A DNA stretch of 64,000 nucleotides, taken from NCBI RefSeq assembly GCF_040566695.1, contig NZ_JBEXAE010000005.1:186001-250000 (forward strand), written 5' to 3'. The translations under genes were made by a program, and so were the position numbers. Positions 18,498-27,156 of this stretch are shown piece by piece (position 1 is the stretch's first letter; each line of letters opens with the position of its first letter). This stretch comes from Sediminicola arcticus. GTDB taxonomy: Bacteria; Bacteroidota; Bacteroidia; Flavobacteriales; Flavobacteriaceae. The notes under the pieces were generated by a model. It did not search any database. It worked only from the letters and a program-made list of their open reading frames with translations, and was not told where the DNA came from.

Positions 18498-19259
18498 TTA
18501 TTTTATTTTGGTAAAACTGCTCTTGTTGTTTAGGGAATCGATTATGAAATTATCCTTTAGACCATTTACGATCCAAGTTTCAATATTTGCTTCTTTAGCA
18601 ATTGTTGCAGCTTCAATCTTCGACTGCATTGCACCTGTTCCTAGGGAAGACTTCAAGCTACTTATTTCTCGTTCTAGCTCTCCAAGGTTGTTTACCGTCC
18701 TAATCGTTATAGGTTTATTGTTTTCTATAGATTCTTTGGTGTAAATACCATCTGTATTCGTGGCTATTATAAGTAGGTCCGCTTTTAATAGGGTAGCAGT
18801 AAGAGCAGCTAATTTATCGTTATCGCCAAACTGGATTTCATCCGTAGACACTGTATCATTTTCATTGATGATGGGAATGAAGTTATTGATTACAAGGACG
18901 TTAATGGTATTGCATATATTTATTTTGGAAGCCTCCTTTTCAAAATCTGAATAGGACAGCAGGCATTGTGAGGTGAACAATCCCAATTCCCTGAAATTTT
19001 CTTGAAAAATACGCATCAAATGTGGCTGACCAATGGCTGCTAATGCCTGCTTTATATTGATTTCGGCTCCATTGTGCTCTAATTTTACGAACTGTCTTGC
19101 AGCGGCAATGGCTCCAGAACTAACAATAATAAATTCGTATTGTTCTTTTAATGAAGCTATCTGGCGGCCAATATCCTCAATTTTTCCTCTGGAAATCTGA
19201 TCGGTTTCCTTGGTCAGGGTATTGGTGCCAATTTTAAGTAAGATGCGTTTTCTTTTCAT
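18498..19259 (-). CDS. proB: Glutamate 5-kinase without PUA domain
   Basis: Amino-acid kinase of 253 residues giving glutamyl 5-phosphate, the first step to proline. Motifs are ILLKIGTNTLT, IIVSSGAIAAARQ, NENDTVSTDEIQFGDNDKLAALTATLLKADLLIIATNTDGIYT and GTGAMQSKIEAATIA. The C-terminal PUA domain of the Escherichia coli enzyme is absent, as in many short ProB proteins. It is embedded in the arginine operon five bases from argF'. Its usual partner proA is not in this cluster. Confidence 0.9.
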   Translation of the reverse strand: MKRKRILLKIGTNTLTKETDQISRGKIEDIGRQIASLKEQYEFIIVSSGAIAAARQFVKLEHNGAEINIKQALAAIGQPHLMRIFQENFRELGLFTSQCLLSYSDFEKEASKINICNTINVLVINNFIPIINENDTVSTDEIQFGDNDKLAALTATLLKADLLIIATNTDGIYTKESIENNKPITIRTVNNLGELEREISSLKSSLGTGAMQSKIEAATIAKEANIETWIVNGLKDNFIIDSLNNKSSFTKIK

Positions 19260-19313
19260 GCTTCTGTAACTATGCCTCCCAACAAACTTTGGTTAAAAGG
19301 CAATCAAGGAATT

Positions 19314-20444
19314 CTATGTTTTTAACTCCGTTTGAAGGGCTTCAAAAAATAGATCTATATGTTTTTTAGTGATGTTCAAAGCTGGGAGAATTCTCAAAAC
19401 ATGTTTGTCTTTTGCTCCTCCCGTAAATAAATATTGGTTGTAGATCAATTTTTTACGCAATTCGGATACATCAAAATTGAACTCTAGGCCTATCATCAGT
19501 CCCCTTCCCTTCACCCTCTTGACTTCTGGTATTTTTGATGCTTTAGACTTAAAATATTCGAATAGTTTGTTGGCATTCTCAATGAGGAACTCCTGCTCAA
19601 TGACTTCCAATACGGCCAATCCCGCGGCGCAAGCCAAATGATTGCCGCCAAAGGTAGTACCCAATAATCCGTAAGAAGCTTTAATGCTTTCATGTATCAA
19701 TACGCCACCTATAGGAAAACCATTGCCCATCCCTTTTGCAATCGTTATAATATCTGGTTGAATGTCGTGATGCTGAAAAGCGAAGAACTTGCCACTTCTT
19801 CCATATCCGGCTTGTACTTCATCTGCAATGAGTAGTGCGTGGTACTCTTTGCAAAGACTGGCAATTTCTTGGTAAAATTCGGTAGAAGGTTGGTCTAAAC
19901 CCCCTACGCCTTGTATAGCTTCTATAATTACTGCGCACACGTCCCCTTTTTCAATTTCTTTGGAAAACGCTTTTATATCATCAAATGGTAAAAACGAGAC
20001 CTTTTGTTGTTGGTTGATGGGGGCATTTATTTTTAAGTCGTCCGTTACTGCAACTGCGGCTGAGGTCCTTCCGTGGAAACTGTTGTGAAATGCCAACACC
20101 CTTGATTTTTTAGTTTGAAAAGAGGCTAATTTTAAGGCATTCTCATTAGCTTCCGCCCCAGAATTACACAGGAAAAGATTATAATCTTCGCAATGGGATA
20201 GTTTTCCTAGTTTTTCGGCCAATTCACACTGCAAAGGATTTTGTATGGCATTGCTGTAGAATCCAATTAGGTCCAATTGTTCCTTGATGCGCCTAACATA
20301 GTGCGGATGGGAGTGACCAATGGATATGACCGCATGTCCTCCATAAAAATCGAGATATTTCTGACCTTTATCATCTGTTACGACAATTCCTTTAGCCGAA
20401 ACTGGGGTAACGTTATATAGGGGATAAACATCAAATAGGTTCAT
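19314..20444 (-). CDS. argD: N-acyl-ornithine aminotransferase
   Basis: Class III PLP aminotransferase of 376 residues that converts N-acylglutamate semialdehyde to N-acylornithine. The PLP-binding lysine is Lys237 in ITIAKGMGNGFPIGG; LLIADEVQAGYGRSGKF and CNSGAEANENALKLA are the cofactor and substrate segments. It lies two bases from proC and 54 bases before proB. Function in the acyl route is inferred from operon context; ornithine aminotransferase activity is a less likely alternative. Confidence 0.9.
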   Translation of the reverse strand: MNLFDVYPLYNVTPVSAKGIVVTDDKGQKYLDFYGGHAVISIGHSHPHYVRRIKEQLDLIGFYSNAIQNPLQCELAEKLGKLSHCEDYNLFLCNSGAEANENALKLASFQTKKSRVLAFHNSFHGRTSAAVAVTDDLKINAPINQQQKVSFLPFDDIKAFSKEIEKGDVCAVIIEAIQGVGGLDQPSTEFYQEIASLCKEYHALLIADEVQAGYGRSGKFFAFQHHDIQPDIITIAKGMGNGFPIGGVLIHESIKASYGLLGTTFGGNHLACAAGLAVLEVIEQEFLIENANKLFEYFKSKASKIPEVKRVKGRGLMIGLEFNFDVSELRKKLIYNQYLFTGGAKDKHVLRILPALNITKKHIDLFFEALQTELKT

Positions 20445-20446
20445 TG

Positions 20447-21289
20447 TTATTCTTTTTTAATTTGATTGATCTTTTCATAGGAGGCCACGATACCTTGAAT
20501 TAAAGAAGAGCTCAAGCCTTGGTGTTCCATCTCATTCAATCCTTGGATGGTACATCCCCTTGGGGTGGTCACCTTGTCAATTTCTTCTTCAGGATGATTA
20601 CCAGAGGCAATTAACAATTGGGCGGCCCCATTACAGGTATGCATGGCCAATTCTTGTGCTTCTTTAGCATCAAAACCAAGTTGTATTGCACCTTGGGTGG
20701 TTGCCCTAATAAGACGCATCCAAAACGCTATACCACTTGCACAAATGACTGTGGCTGCCTGCATTTGACTTTCTGGTATAATCATAGAATGCCCCATTTT
20801 ATTAAAAATGGTTTTAGCTAGTTCAATTTTTTCTTGTCCCTTTTCATTGGCACAGATACAAGTCATAGACTGGCCTACAGAAATAGCCGTATTGGGCATG
20901 CTTCGAATAATATTGTGATTTTTACCTATGACTTTTTCTATACGTGCCATACTATAACCCGTAATGGTGGAAATAATAATATGGTTCTCTGCTAATTGGT
21001 CTTTTAGCTGTTCCAAGATGCCTTCAAAATGTACTGGTTGTACAGAAAAAATTAAAATATCCGAATTTTTAAGTGCTTCCTTGTTATCCTTGGTTACTAT
21101 TACATTGCCGTAGGATTCTAGGGTTTTTATCTGATTTATATCCCTTTTGGTAAGATAAATAGAGGAAATTCCGTCATTTGTATTCAATAATCCTTTGGCT
21201 ATGGATAAACCCAAGTTCCCCGTCCCAATTATAGCTATTTTCATTTTTGATTGGTTTATTTGTTTTTGCTCATAAAAGTTAACATTCAA
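20447..21289 (-). CDS. proC: Pyrroline-5-carboxylate reductase
   Basis: NAD(P)H-dependent reductase making proline. The Rossmann motif is MKIAIIGTGNLGLSIAKGLL, preceded by a short extension (MNVNFYEQKQINQSK) that may not be translated: an internal Met at about 21241 is the more natural start. Other family marks are IIRSMPNTAISVGQSMTCIC, VICASGIAFWMRL and VTTPRGCTIQGLNEMEHQG. It sits between argC and argD. Proline genes within the arginine operon suggest joint supply of both glutamate-derived amino acids. Confidence 0.9.
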   Translation of the reverse strand: MNVNFYEQKQINQSKMKIAIIGTGNLGLSIAKGLLNTNDGISSIYLTKRDINQIKTLESYGNVIVTKDNKEALKNSDILIFSVQPVHFEGILEQLKDQLAENHIIISTITGYSMARIEKVIGKNHNIIRSMPNTAISVGQSMTCICANEKGQEKIELAKTIFNKMGHSMIIPESQMQAATVICASGIAFWMRLIRATTQGAIQLGFDAKEAQELAMHTCNGAAQLLIASGNHPEEEIDKVTTPRGCTIQGLNEMEHQGLSSSLIQGIVASYEKINQIKKE

Positions 21290-21293
21290 TACG

Positions 21294-22268
21294 TTAAAAT
21301 ATCCCTGCCTTTAACTGAAGGCCTTCCGTCTCTTCGAACCCGAACATTAAATTCATATTCTGTACAGCCTGCCCTGATGCACCTTTTAATAAATTATCGA
21401 TGGCAGAGGTAACCAACAACACTCCGTTGTGTTTATGCAGATGGATATGGCAATGATTCGTGTTCGCTACTTGTTTCAGGCATATTTCCTCATCAGAAAT
21501 TTGGGTAAATTTAGCATCGGCATAAAAATCCTGATACAGGCTTTTGGCAGCTTCTATACTCCCTCCATAATTGGTATAGGCTGTAGCAAATATGCCGCGA
21601 GTGAAGTTGCCACGACTTGGCAAAAAGAACAGGTCACCTGCATTGGATTGAAGGGAATGTAAACTTTCGTTTATTTCTCCCAGATGTTGATGTGTAAAAG
21701 GCTTGTACCAAGATATGTTGTTGGTTCTCCAACTAAAATGTGAAGTTGAGGAAAGGCCAACGCCTGCTCCTGTACTGCCTGTGACAGCATTGATGTGTAC
21801 CGAATTTTCAAGGGCACCCGCTTTGGCCATGGGCAATAGGGCTAATTGTATGGCCGTAGCAAAGCAACCTGGATTGGCAATATATTTTGCCTTTTTAATG
21901 GCTTCCTTATTCAATTCTGGAAGGCCATAGACAAAATTGTCGCCATTAAAAATTGAATCGGCTGTTAGCCTAAAATCATTACTCAAGTCGATGATTTTCG
22001 TGCTTGCCGAAAATTGGTGTTCGTTTAGGAAAGCAGTTGAATTACCATGTCCCAAGCACAGAAAGACTATATCCACATTTAAATTTACCTCTCCTGTAAA
22101 CCTAATTCCAGTTACTCCCAAGAGATCGGGATGGGCAGAAGATACATTTTTACCTGCTCTAGTAGTACTATATATGAAATCAATAACTGCCTTGGGGTGA
22201 TTTAGGAGGATTCTTATTAGTTCCCCTCCCGTATATCCAGACCCACCTATTATTCCTGCTTTAATCAT
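21294..22268 (-). CDS. argC: N-acyl-gamma-glutamyl-phosphate reductase
   Basis: Reductase of 324 residues giving N-acylglutamate semialdehyde. The start is ATG 22268, because the Rossmann motif MIKAGIIGGSGYTGGEL begins there; the frame upstream lies inside argG. The catalytic cysteine is Cys135 in IANPGCFATAIQLALLP, and GSTGAGVGLS follows. It overlaps the argG stop by eight bases and ends four bases before proC. Confidence 0.93.
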   Translation of the reverse strand: MIKAGIIGGSGYTGGELIRILLNHPKAVIDFIYSTTRAGKNVSSAHPDLLGVTGIRFTGEVNLNVDIVFLCLGHGNSTAFLNEHQFSASTKIIDLSNDFRLTADSIFNGDNFVYGLPELNKEAIKKAKYIANPGCFATAIQLALLPMAKAGALENSVHINAVTGSTGAGVGLSSTSHFSWRTNNISWYKPFTHQHLGEINESLHSLQSNAGDLFFLPSRGNFTRGIFATAYTNYGGSIEAAKSLYQDFYADAKFTQISDEEICLKQVANTNHCHIHLHKHNGVLLVTSAIDNLLKGASGQAVQNMNLMFGFEETEGLQLKAGIF

Positions 22269-23451
22269 TAGTATTGTTGACGTGGTTATATATTTTTCCT
22301 GCGTTAGATAATATCTTGATGAACCCTTTTGCATCATCTGCTGTCCAACCCTTGTTCATTTCCCCATAGCTCCCAAAAGAGGTAATCATGAGGTCATGCT
22401 TAGAAGTTATACCATTTAGCGAAAAACGATAAGGGTGAAGACTTAAAAACACATCTCCAGAAACATTTTTCTGGGTATCCGTTAGAAAAACCTCAATATT
22501 CCGCATAACCTCATCTAGATAATTTCCTTCGTGCAGGAGCATGCCATAGAAATTTCCTTGCTGTTCTTTTTGGAATTGTTGCCATTTGCTCAATGTGTGC
22601 TTTTCCAACAAATGATGGGCTTTAATAATGATAAGAGATGCAGGGGCCTCAAAACCAACCCTTCCTTTTATGCCAATTATTGTATCTCCAACGTGTATGT
22701 CCCTTCCAATAGCAAATTTAGAGGCAAGGGCATCTAATTCTATGATATTGTTCACAGGAGTGTTTATCTTGTCGTTTAAAGCTACAAGTTCGCCCTTTTT
22801 AAAGGTGAGTTTTACATCCATTGGGTTAGTTTCTTGCAACTGGTTTGGATAGGCAGTATCGGGAAGGGCGGTATGTGATGTTAATGTCTCCTCTCCACCA
22901 ACGGATGTACCCCAAAGACCTCTATTGATCGAATATTTGGCCTTTTCCCAGGGGTAGTCCATCCCACTTTCTTTAAGGTATGCTATTTCGGCTTCCCTGG
23001 AAAGTTTGTTGTCCCTAATAGGGGTGATGATCTCGATTTCTGGGGCCAAGATCTGAAATATCATATCGAACCTAACTTGATCATTACCAGCTCCTGTACT
23101 CCCATGGGCAATGTAGGAAGCGTCTATTTTTTTAGCGTGGTTCACTATTTCTATAGCCTGCACAATACGCTCAGCACTTACCGATAAGGGATAGGTGTTG
23201 TTTTTTAGGACATTACCAAAGATCAAGTACTTCACTACCTTGTCATAAAATGTTTGAACGGCATCAATTGAGGTATAGGATGAAGCCCCCAATTGTAGTG
23301 CCTTCTTTTTAATGTTCTTAATTTCTTCTTTTGAGAACCCACCAGTATTTACACTTACGGCATGTACTTCAAAGCCTTGGTCCTTAGACAGATATTTAGC
23401 ACAATACGATGTGTCTAGACCACCACTATAGGCTAATACTAATTTTTTCAT
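22261..23451 (-). CDS. argG: Argininosuccinate synthase
   Basis: ATP-dependent ligase of 396 residues joining citrulline and aspartate. The pyrophosphatase loop LAYSGGLDTSYCAKYL is at the N terminus, followed by AHGSTGAGNDQVRFDM and a C-terminal helix region ending in SLNGITSKHDLMITSFGSYGEMN. It overlaps the preceding GNAT gene by four bases and argC by eight. It is the second gene of the operon. Confidence 0.93.
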   Translation of the reverse strand: MKKLVLAYSGGLDTSYCAKYLSKDQGFEVHAVSVNTGGFSKEEIKNIKKKALQLGASSYTSIDAVQTFYDKVVKYLIFGNVLKNNTYPLSVSAERIVQAIEIVNHAKKIDASYIAHGSTGAGNDQVRFDMIFQILAPEIEIITPIRDNKLSREAEIAYLKESGMDYPWEKAKYSINRGLWGTSVGGEETLTSHTALPDTAYPNQLQETNPMDVKLTFKKGELVALNDKINTPVNNIIELDALASKFAIGRDIHVGDTIIGIKGRVGFEAPASLIIIKAHHLLEKHTLSKWQQFQKEQQGNFYGMLLHEGNYLDEVMRNIEVFLTDTQKNVSGDVFLSLHPYRFSLNGITSKHDLMITSFGSYGEMNKGWTADDAKGFIKILSNAGKIYNHVNNTND

Positions 23452-24065
23452 TTTTCTTTCTTTTTAAGGAACAAGTTCTCCTTTATACTTTTTAATCTTG
23501 TAAATGCTTTAGTATTCAATTTATGTTCCTCCACTTTTTTCTTTGCATGAGGATCATATAACATACCCGTACACAAGCACATTTTTGTTTCGGTCCTAGT
23601 AAGAATATCAAAATTCTTACAGGTCTGGCAACCTTTCCAAAACTCAGGATCATCGGTTAGCTCGGAAAAGGTAACAGGTTTATAGCCAAGTTCGTAATTC
23701 ATTTTCATGACGGCCAACCCAGTGGTAATTCCAAATATTTTAGCGTCAGGAAACTTTTTTCTAGATAGTTCGAAAACAGCTTTTTTGATTTGTTTGGCAA
23801 GGCCTTGCCCTCTATAGTCTGGATGTACGATTAATCCTGAATTGGCGACAAATTTTTCATGACCCCATACCTCAATATAACAGAAACCGGCAAATTTGTC
23901 TCCATCTAAGGCTAAAATGGCATTGCCGTTTTTTAGTCTTTTCTCAATATACTCCGTAGTACGTTTTGCTATACCAGTACCACGTACCTTGGCAGACTCC
24001 TCTATGGTATCACAGATAATTTGAGAGTATTTAAAATATGATTCGTTAGCAATAACAATCTTCAT
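23448..24065 (-). CDS. GNAT acyltransferase with C-terminal Cys cluster, first gene of the arginine operon
   Basis: GNAT-fold protein of 205 residues. The start is taken at ATG 24065 (MKIVIANESYFKYSQ), since the 24 residues encoded upstream look unlike protein and lie in the leader. The acyl-CoA loop is VHPDYRGQGLAKQIKKAVF (residues 80-98). A tail carries four Cys in the pattern C146-x2-C149 and C163-x-C165 (KGCQTCKNF, KMCLCTG), a plausible zinc knuckle. No argA or argJ is present in the operon, so this gene is the natural candidate for N-acetyl- or N-succinylglutamate synthase. That role is inferred from position, not seen in the sequence. Confidence 0.75.
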   Translation of the reverse strand: MKIVIANESYFKYSQIICDTIEESAKVRGTGIAKRTTEYIEKRLKNGNAILALDGDKFAGFCYIEVWGHEKFVANSGLIVHPDYRGQGLAKQIKKAVFELSRKKFPDAKIFGITTGLAVMKMNYELGYKPVTFSELTDDPEFWKGCQTCKNFDILTRTETKMCLCTGMLYDPHAKKKVEEHKLNTKAFTRLKSIKENLFLKKKEK

Positions 24066-24113
24066 TGAATGTTGCTTTAGTATTGAATAAAATAATGATT
24101 TTTTTCGAGAGTT

Positions 24114-24135
24114 GGAAATGGACTCACCTATTTCC
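24114..24135 (-). promoter_or_regulatory. Hairpin in the arginine operon leader
   Basis: GGAAATAGG and CCATTTCC pair with one bulged A around a TGAGT loop. It lies between the leader ORF stop and the GNAT start. It is not followed at once by a T run, so it is not a standard terminator; it may be an alternative RNA structure. Confidence 0.4.
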
Positions 24136-24147
24136 ATAAAAGGAGTG

Positions 24148-24161
24148 CACCCTTACGGGCG
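24148..24161 (-). promoter_or_regulatory. GNRA-capped hairpin over the end of the leader ORF
   Basis: CGCCC pairs with GGGTG (one G-U pair) around a GTAA tetraloop. The stem contains the last Arg and Pro codons and the stop codon of the leader ORF, and four T follow six bases later. A ribosome stalled at the Arg codons would melt it. A weak attenuator is possible. Confidence 0.4.
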
Positions 24162-24236
24162 ACGACGTGTAGGCGTAAATGAATAAGCGGGAAAAGAAAC
24201 CCGATTATAAAAAAGTATGTGTGTTGATGTATTCAT
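24153..24236 (-). CDS. Putative arginine leader peptide (27 aa, ends RRRP)
   Basis: Short ORF from ATG 24236 to TAA 24153, 27 codons, beginning MNTSTHILFYNR and ending SFTPTRRRP. Three adjacent Arg codons (CGT CGT CGC) and a Pro codon stand directly before the stop. It starts about eight bases after a consensus -7 box, so translation would begin almost at the mRNA 5' end, and it is the only ORF between that promoter and the arginine/proline operon. Leader peptides rich in the regulated amino acid are the hallmark of ribosome-mediated attenuation (known for his, trp and leu operons). That this one works so is inference. Confidence 0.6.
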   Translation of the reverse strand: MNTSTHILFYNRVSFPAYSFTPTRRRP

Positions 24237-24243
24237 TCTAAGA

Positions 24244-24275
24244 CAAAAGTATCAATTAAAATGAAATAGGGGCAA
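24244..24275 (-). promoter_or_regulatory. Promoter of the arginine/proline operon
   Basis: On the minus strand TTG (24273-24275) and TACTTTTG (24244-24251) are separated by 21 bases, an excellent Bacteroidota promoter. The start of transcription should fall near 24237, giving a leader of about 170 bases before the GNAT gene. Confidence 0.75.
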
Positions 24276-24282
24276 AACATGT

Positions 24283-25632
24283 TTAATTTTTACAAAATAA
24301 CAAGTTTTTGTTATTTAGGTTAATCAATTCATAGATTAGAAAGCCATATACTAGGATATATTCAATGCTGAGAATTAAAAGGTTCTCTTGAAATTGGGCA
24401 TTAGTGTAGGCCCAGTAGCTTAGCAAGACAGTAAGTGACCAAACTAATGGAAACCTAAATTCTGTATAAATGGCCAAAATGACTAAGAAGATGATGTACC
24501 ACGGGTGAACAGTTGTGGCTAAAAAATAATAACAACTTAGGACCCATAACATGGAAGTAATCAGGGAAGATATGTTTTTATTGTTTCGTAAAAAGGAAAA
24601 AATAAGGACCAATATTACAATTATAAATGGGATGATTTTTCCAAATATTTTGATCATTTCATAAGCCGGAACATCCAATTGTTTGCCAATAGATTTAATG
24701 ATATTATAGTTGCTGGCATTGAATTCGAAATTTGAGAACCAAAGCCCTAAAGTCGCAGAATAATGGGCTATGAAATCTATAGTAAAAAATGGGAGGATAA
24801 AAGAAATAATGACGGCTCCAATAAGAGAATAAAATATCATACTTCTTTTAAGGCCAAAGTATTTTAAAAATAGGGGTAGAAAGAGAAGGGGAACAAGCTT
24901 TGTCAGAATAGCAAATGCATAAAATATGCTGCCCCATTGCCATTTTTTCTTTGCAATAAAATAGATGGAAACCAAAAAGAAAAACAGCATAACCCCTTCA
25001 AAATGAAGATTTCCCGTAAGTTCTATAATGACTAACGGATTTAAAAAATACCAAAAAATCAAATAAGAAGATTTGTTTAAATGTTTGAGTAGCTTTATTC
25101 CAAAGTAAAGAATACCCAGATCTGCCGATATTATGATTACACGCATTGCAATGATGCTGCCTAGTATGGACTTCCCACCCAACATACTAGCAACAGCAAA
25201 AAGGAATTGATTAAGAGGAGGGTAATTGGAAAAATGTTTAGCGCTTAGCTCTCCCATTCCTAAATGTAATTCCTGTGCATTCGCAATAACAAGATTACCT
25301 TGAGTTATTAATTCATTAGGGGTAAAAATATAGGGGTTGAAGCCATGGGCCACTAACTCCCCATCCCATATAAAACGATAAAAATCTTGCGAGAGATTTG
25401 GTAAGATCATAAAAAACACCAAACGAAAAAGGATACCAGCTACTAGAATAAATTTAAAATTCCACTTTTCAAATTGTATGATTTTATAACACAAAAAAAA
25501 TAACCCTAGCGATAGGGTTATTAGTTTTATAAAATCTGTTCTTTCTAAATCATAAGCAAAACTCCCATAAAAACTGATGCTGATAAGCACCATGAGGATT
25601 GGAAATTTATGAAGTTTCCAATAGGAGGACAT
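24283..25632 (-). CDS. GT-C-type membrane glycosyltransferase (mannosyltransferase-like)
   Basis: Polytopic membrane protein of 449 residues with about eleven helices. The first large loop holds SQDFYRFIWDGELVAHGFNPYIFTP and later HFSNYPPLNQFLFA; an acidic DFYRF..DG...NPY pattern is typical of GT-C enzymes that use polyprenyl-phosphate sugars. It ends a three-gene run of glycosyltransferases on the minus strand, two bases after the GT2 stop. Mannose is only suggested by family resemblance and by the neighbouring dolichyl-phosphate-mannose-synthase-like gene. Confidence 0.72.
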   Translation of the reverse strand: MSSYWKLHKFPILMVLISISFYGSFAYDLERTDFIKLITLSLGLFFLCYKIIQFEKWNFKFILVAGILFRLVFFMILPNLSQDFYRFIWDGELVAHGFNPYIFTPNELITQGNLVIANAQELHLGMGELSAKHFSNYPPLNQFLFAVASMLGGKSILGSIIAMRVIIISADLGILYFGIKLLKHLNKSSYLIFWYFLNPLVIIELTGNLHFEGVMLFFFLVSIYFIAKKKWQWGSIFYAFAILTKLVPLLFLPLFLKYFGLKRSMIFYSLIGAVIISFILPFFTIDFIAHYSATLGLWFSNFEFNASNYNIIKSIGKQLDVPAYEMIKIFGKIIPFIIVILVLIFSFLRNNKNISSLITSMLWVLSCYYFLATTVHPWYIIFLVILAIYTEFRFPLVWSLTVLLSYWAYTNAQFQENLLILSIEYILVYGFLIYELINLNNKNLLFCKN

Positions 25633-25634
25633 AC

Positions 25635-27119
25635 TTATGCTTTAGCAGTAAGAGAGTTGAAGAATACAAATCCGAAACCTAGGAACAACATAAAATGAAA
25701 TGGAAACAATCCAAAATCGTTTAAAGGAATTGCACTGTACATACCAAACAAGAAATAGATCATCAACAACGCTTCTAGGATCATGTTCGGAGATAATTTT
25801 TTAGTCAAATATTTATTTCCTTTCCAGCTGTCTGTAAGGTTGTTGATATTGAACTTTGGAGTCCTGACAAATTCACTTCTTTTTCCCATATGCCCTTCCA
25901 AAACTGCCATAGAATTGTGCAAGGAAAAACCTAAAGCTACGGAGAAGAAAGTAAAGAATATTTTTATATAATCCACAAAATTATCAAAACCACTGCCTTG
26001 AATACTCTTATAGGTAAACCAGTAGCATACAAATAAGATAATGGAGCTTACAACAAAAAAACTGGTTACTTCGAAGATCCATCCCAAGTGCCCATACATA
26101 TTTTTAATATAGAGCATAGGGATACTCAAAAATGCTACTATAAATACACATAAGAACATAGAACTGTTCAATAGGTGCATTACCCCATGAAACTTTGTTT
26201 TAAATGAAATATTTCTAGAGGTAATAACGCTCCAGACTGTTTTTCTAAAGTTCTCTGCGCCACCTTTATTCCAACGAAATTGTTGGGAACGAGCTGCACT
26301 TATAACTACAGGAAGCTCTGCAGGGGTTTCTACATCTTCCAAATATTTAAATTTCCAGTTTTTCAATTGAGCTCTATAACTCAAGTCCAAATCTTCGGTT
26401 AAGGTATCACCTTCCCAGTTACCAGCATCGAGGATACATTCCTTACGCCAAATTCCTGCTGTACCATTAAAGTTGATAAAATGTCCTTTTGCGTTTCTTC
26501 CTACTTGTTCCAAGGTGAAGTGAGCATCTAAAGCAAAAGCTTGTATCTTGGTTAAAGTAGAATAATCTCTATTGATGTGCCCCCATCGGGTCTGAACCAC
26601 GCCAATTTCTTGATCTTTAAAATAGATAACAGTCTTTTTTAACCAATCTGCGTCAGGTAAAAAGTCGGCATCAAAAATTGCGATGAATTCACCTTTGGCA
26701 ATTGTAAGGCCTTCTTTCAAGGCACCAGCTTTATAGCCAGATCTATTTTCTCTTCTAATATGGGTAATGTCCAATCCAGTTTCTTGTAGGGCAGCAATTC
26801 TTCTAGCGGTATCATTGACCGATTCGTCAGTAGAATCATCCAATACCTGTATCTCAAGTTTGCTAGATGGGTATTCAATTTTCGCGATATTCTCCAGTAA
26901 TCTCTCTACAACATATTCTTCATTGTAAATAGGTAGCTGAATGGTAACAAATGGGATTTCTTTTGGATCAAGAAGATTGTATTTTGGAGCTTCTTGGTTC
27001 TGTCTCTTATACCAAAGATAATTTACAAGAAGATTCAATTGAGCCAAACTGTAAAAGAAGATTAAAACTAGCGCAATACTGTAGACTGCAATGATAATGT
27101 AAGTGATGGTTAGTCCCAT
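25635..27119 (-). CDS. Processive GT2 glycosyltransferase (cellulose/mannan synthase-like)
   Basis: Membrane GT2 enzyme of 494 residues. One helix at the N terminus is followed by a cytosolic domain with VLDDSTDES, FDADFLPD, TEDLDLSYR and QQFRWNKGG, the D,D,D,QxxRW set of processive beta-glycan synthases, then four or five C-terminal helices. The short form without PilZ or large inserts resembles CslA/CslC-type synthases. Polymer identity is not visible. It lies between a DPM-synthase-like GT2 and a GT-C gene, and close to a GH113-like glycosidase, which is compatible with a mannose-containing glycan. Confidence 0.8.
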   Translation of the reverse strand: MGLTITYIIIAVYSIALVLIFFYSLAQLNLLVNYLWYKRQNQEAPKYNLLDPKEIPFVTIQLPIYNEEYVVERLLENIAKIEYPSSKLEIQVLDDSTDESVNDTARRIAALQETGLDITHIRRENRSGYKAGALKEGLTIAKGEFIAIFDADFLPDADWLKKTVIYFKDQEIGVVQTRWGHINRDYSTLTKIQAFALDAHFTLEQVGRNAKGHFINFNGTAGIWRKECILDAGNWEGDTLTEDLDLSYRAQLKNWKFKYLEDVETPAELPVVISAARSQQFRWNKGGAENFRKTVWSVITSRNISFKTKFHGVMHLLNSSMFLCVFIVAFLSIPMLYIKNMYGHLGWIFEVTSFFVVSSIILFVCYWFTYKSIQGSGFDNFVDYIKIFFTFFSVALGFSLHNSMAVLEGHMGKRSEFVRTPKFNINNLTDSWKGNKYLTKKLSPNMILEALLMIYFLFGMYSAIPLNDFGLFPFHFMLFLGFGFVFFNSLTAKA

Positions 27120-27156
27120 TTTAGTTGATAAAGAAAAGTGTGATTAAGTTTGTTTT

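Noticed and set aside
24066..24137. N-terminal extension of the GNAT protein from ATG 24137 (MEIGESISNSRKK...)
   Set aside because: Low-complexity, unlike GNAT N termini, and it lies in the leader hairpin region; MKIVIANESYF at 24065 is the natural start.
24189..24204. CGGG..CCCG hairpin inside the leader ORF as attenuator
   Set aside because: Only a 4 bp stem with an A-rich 8-base loop and no T run; the GNRA hairpin over the Arg codons is a better candidate.
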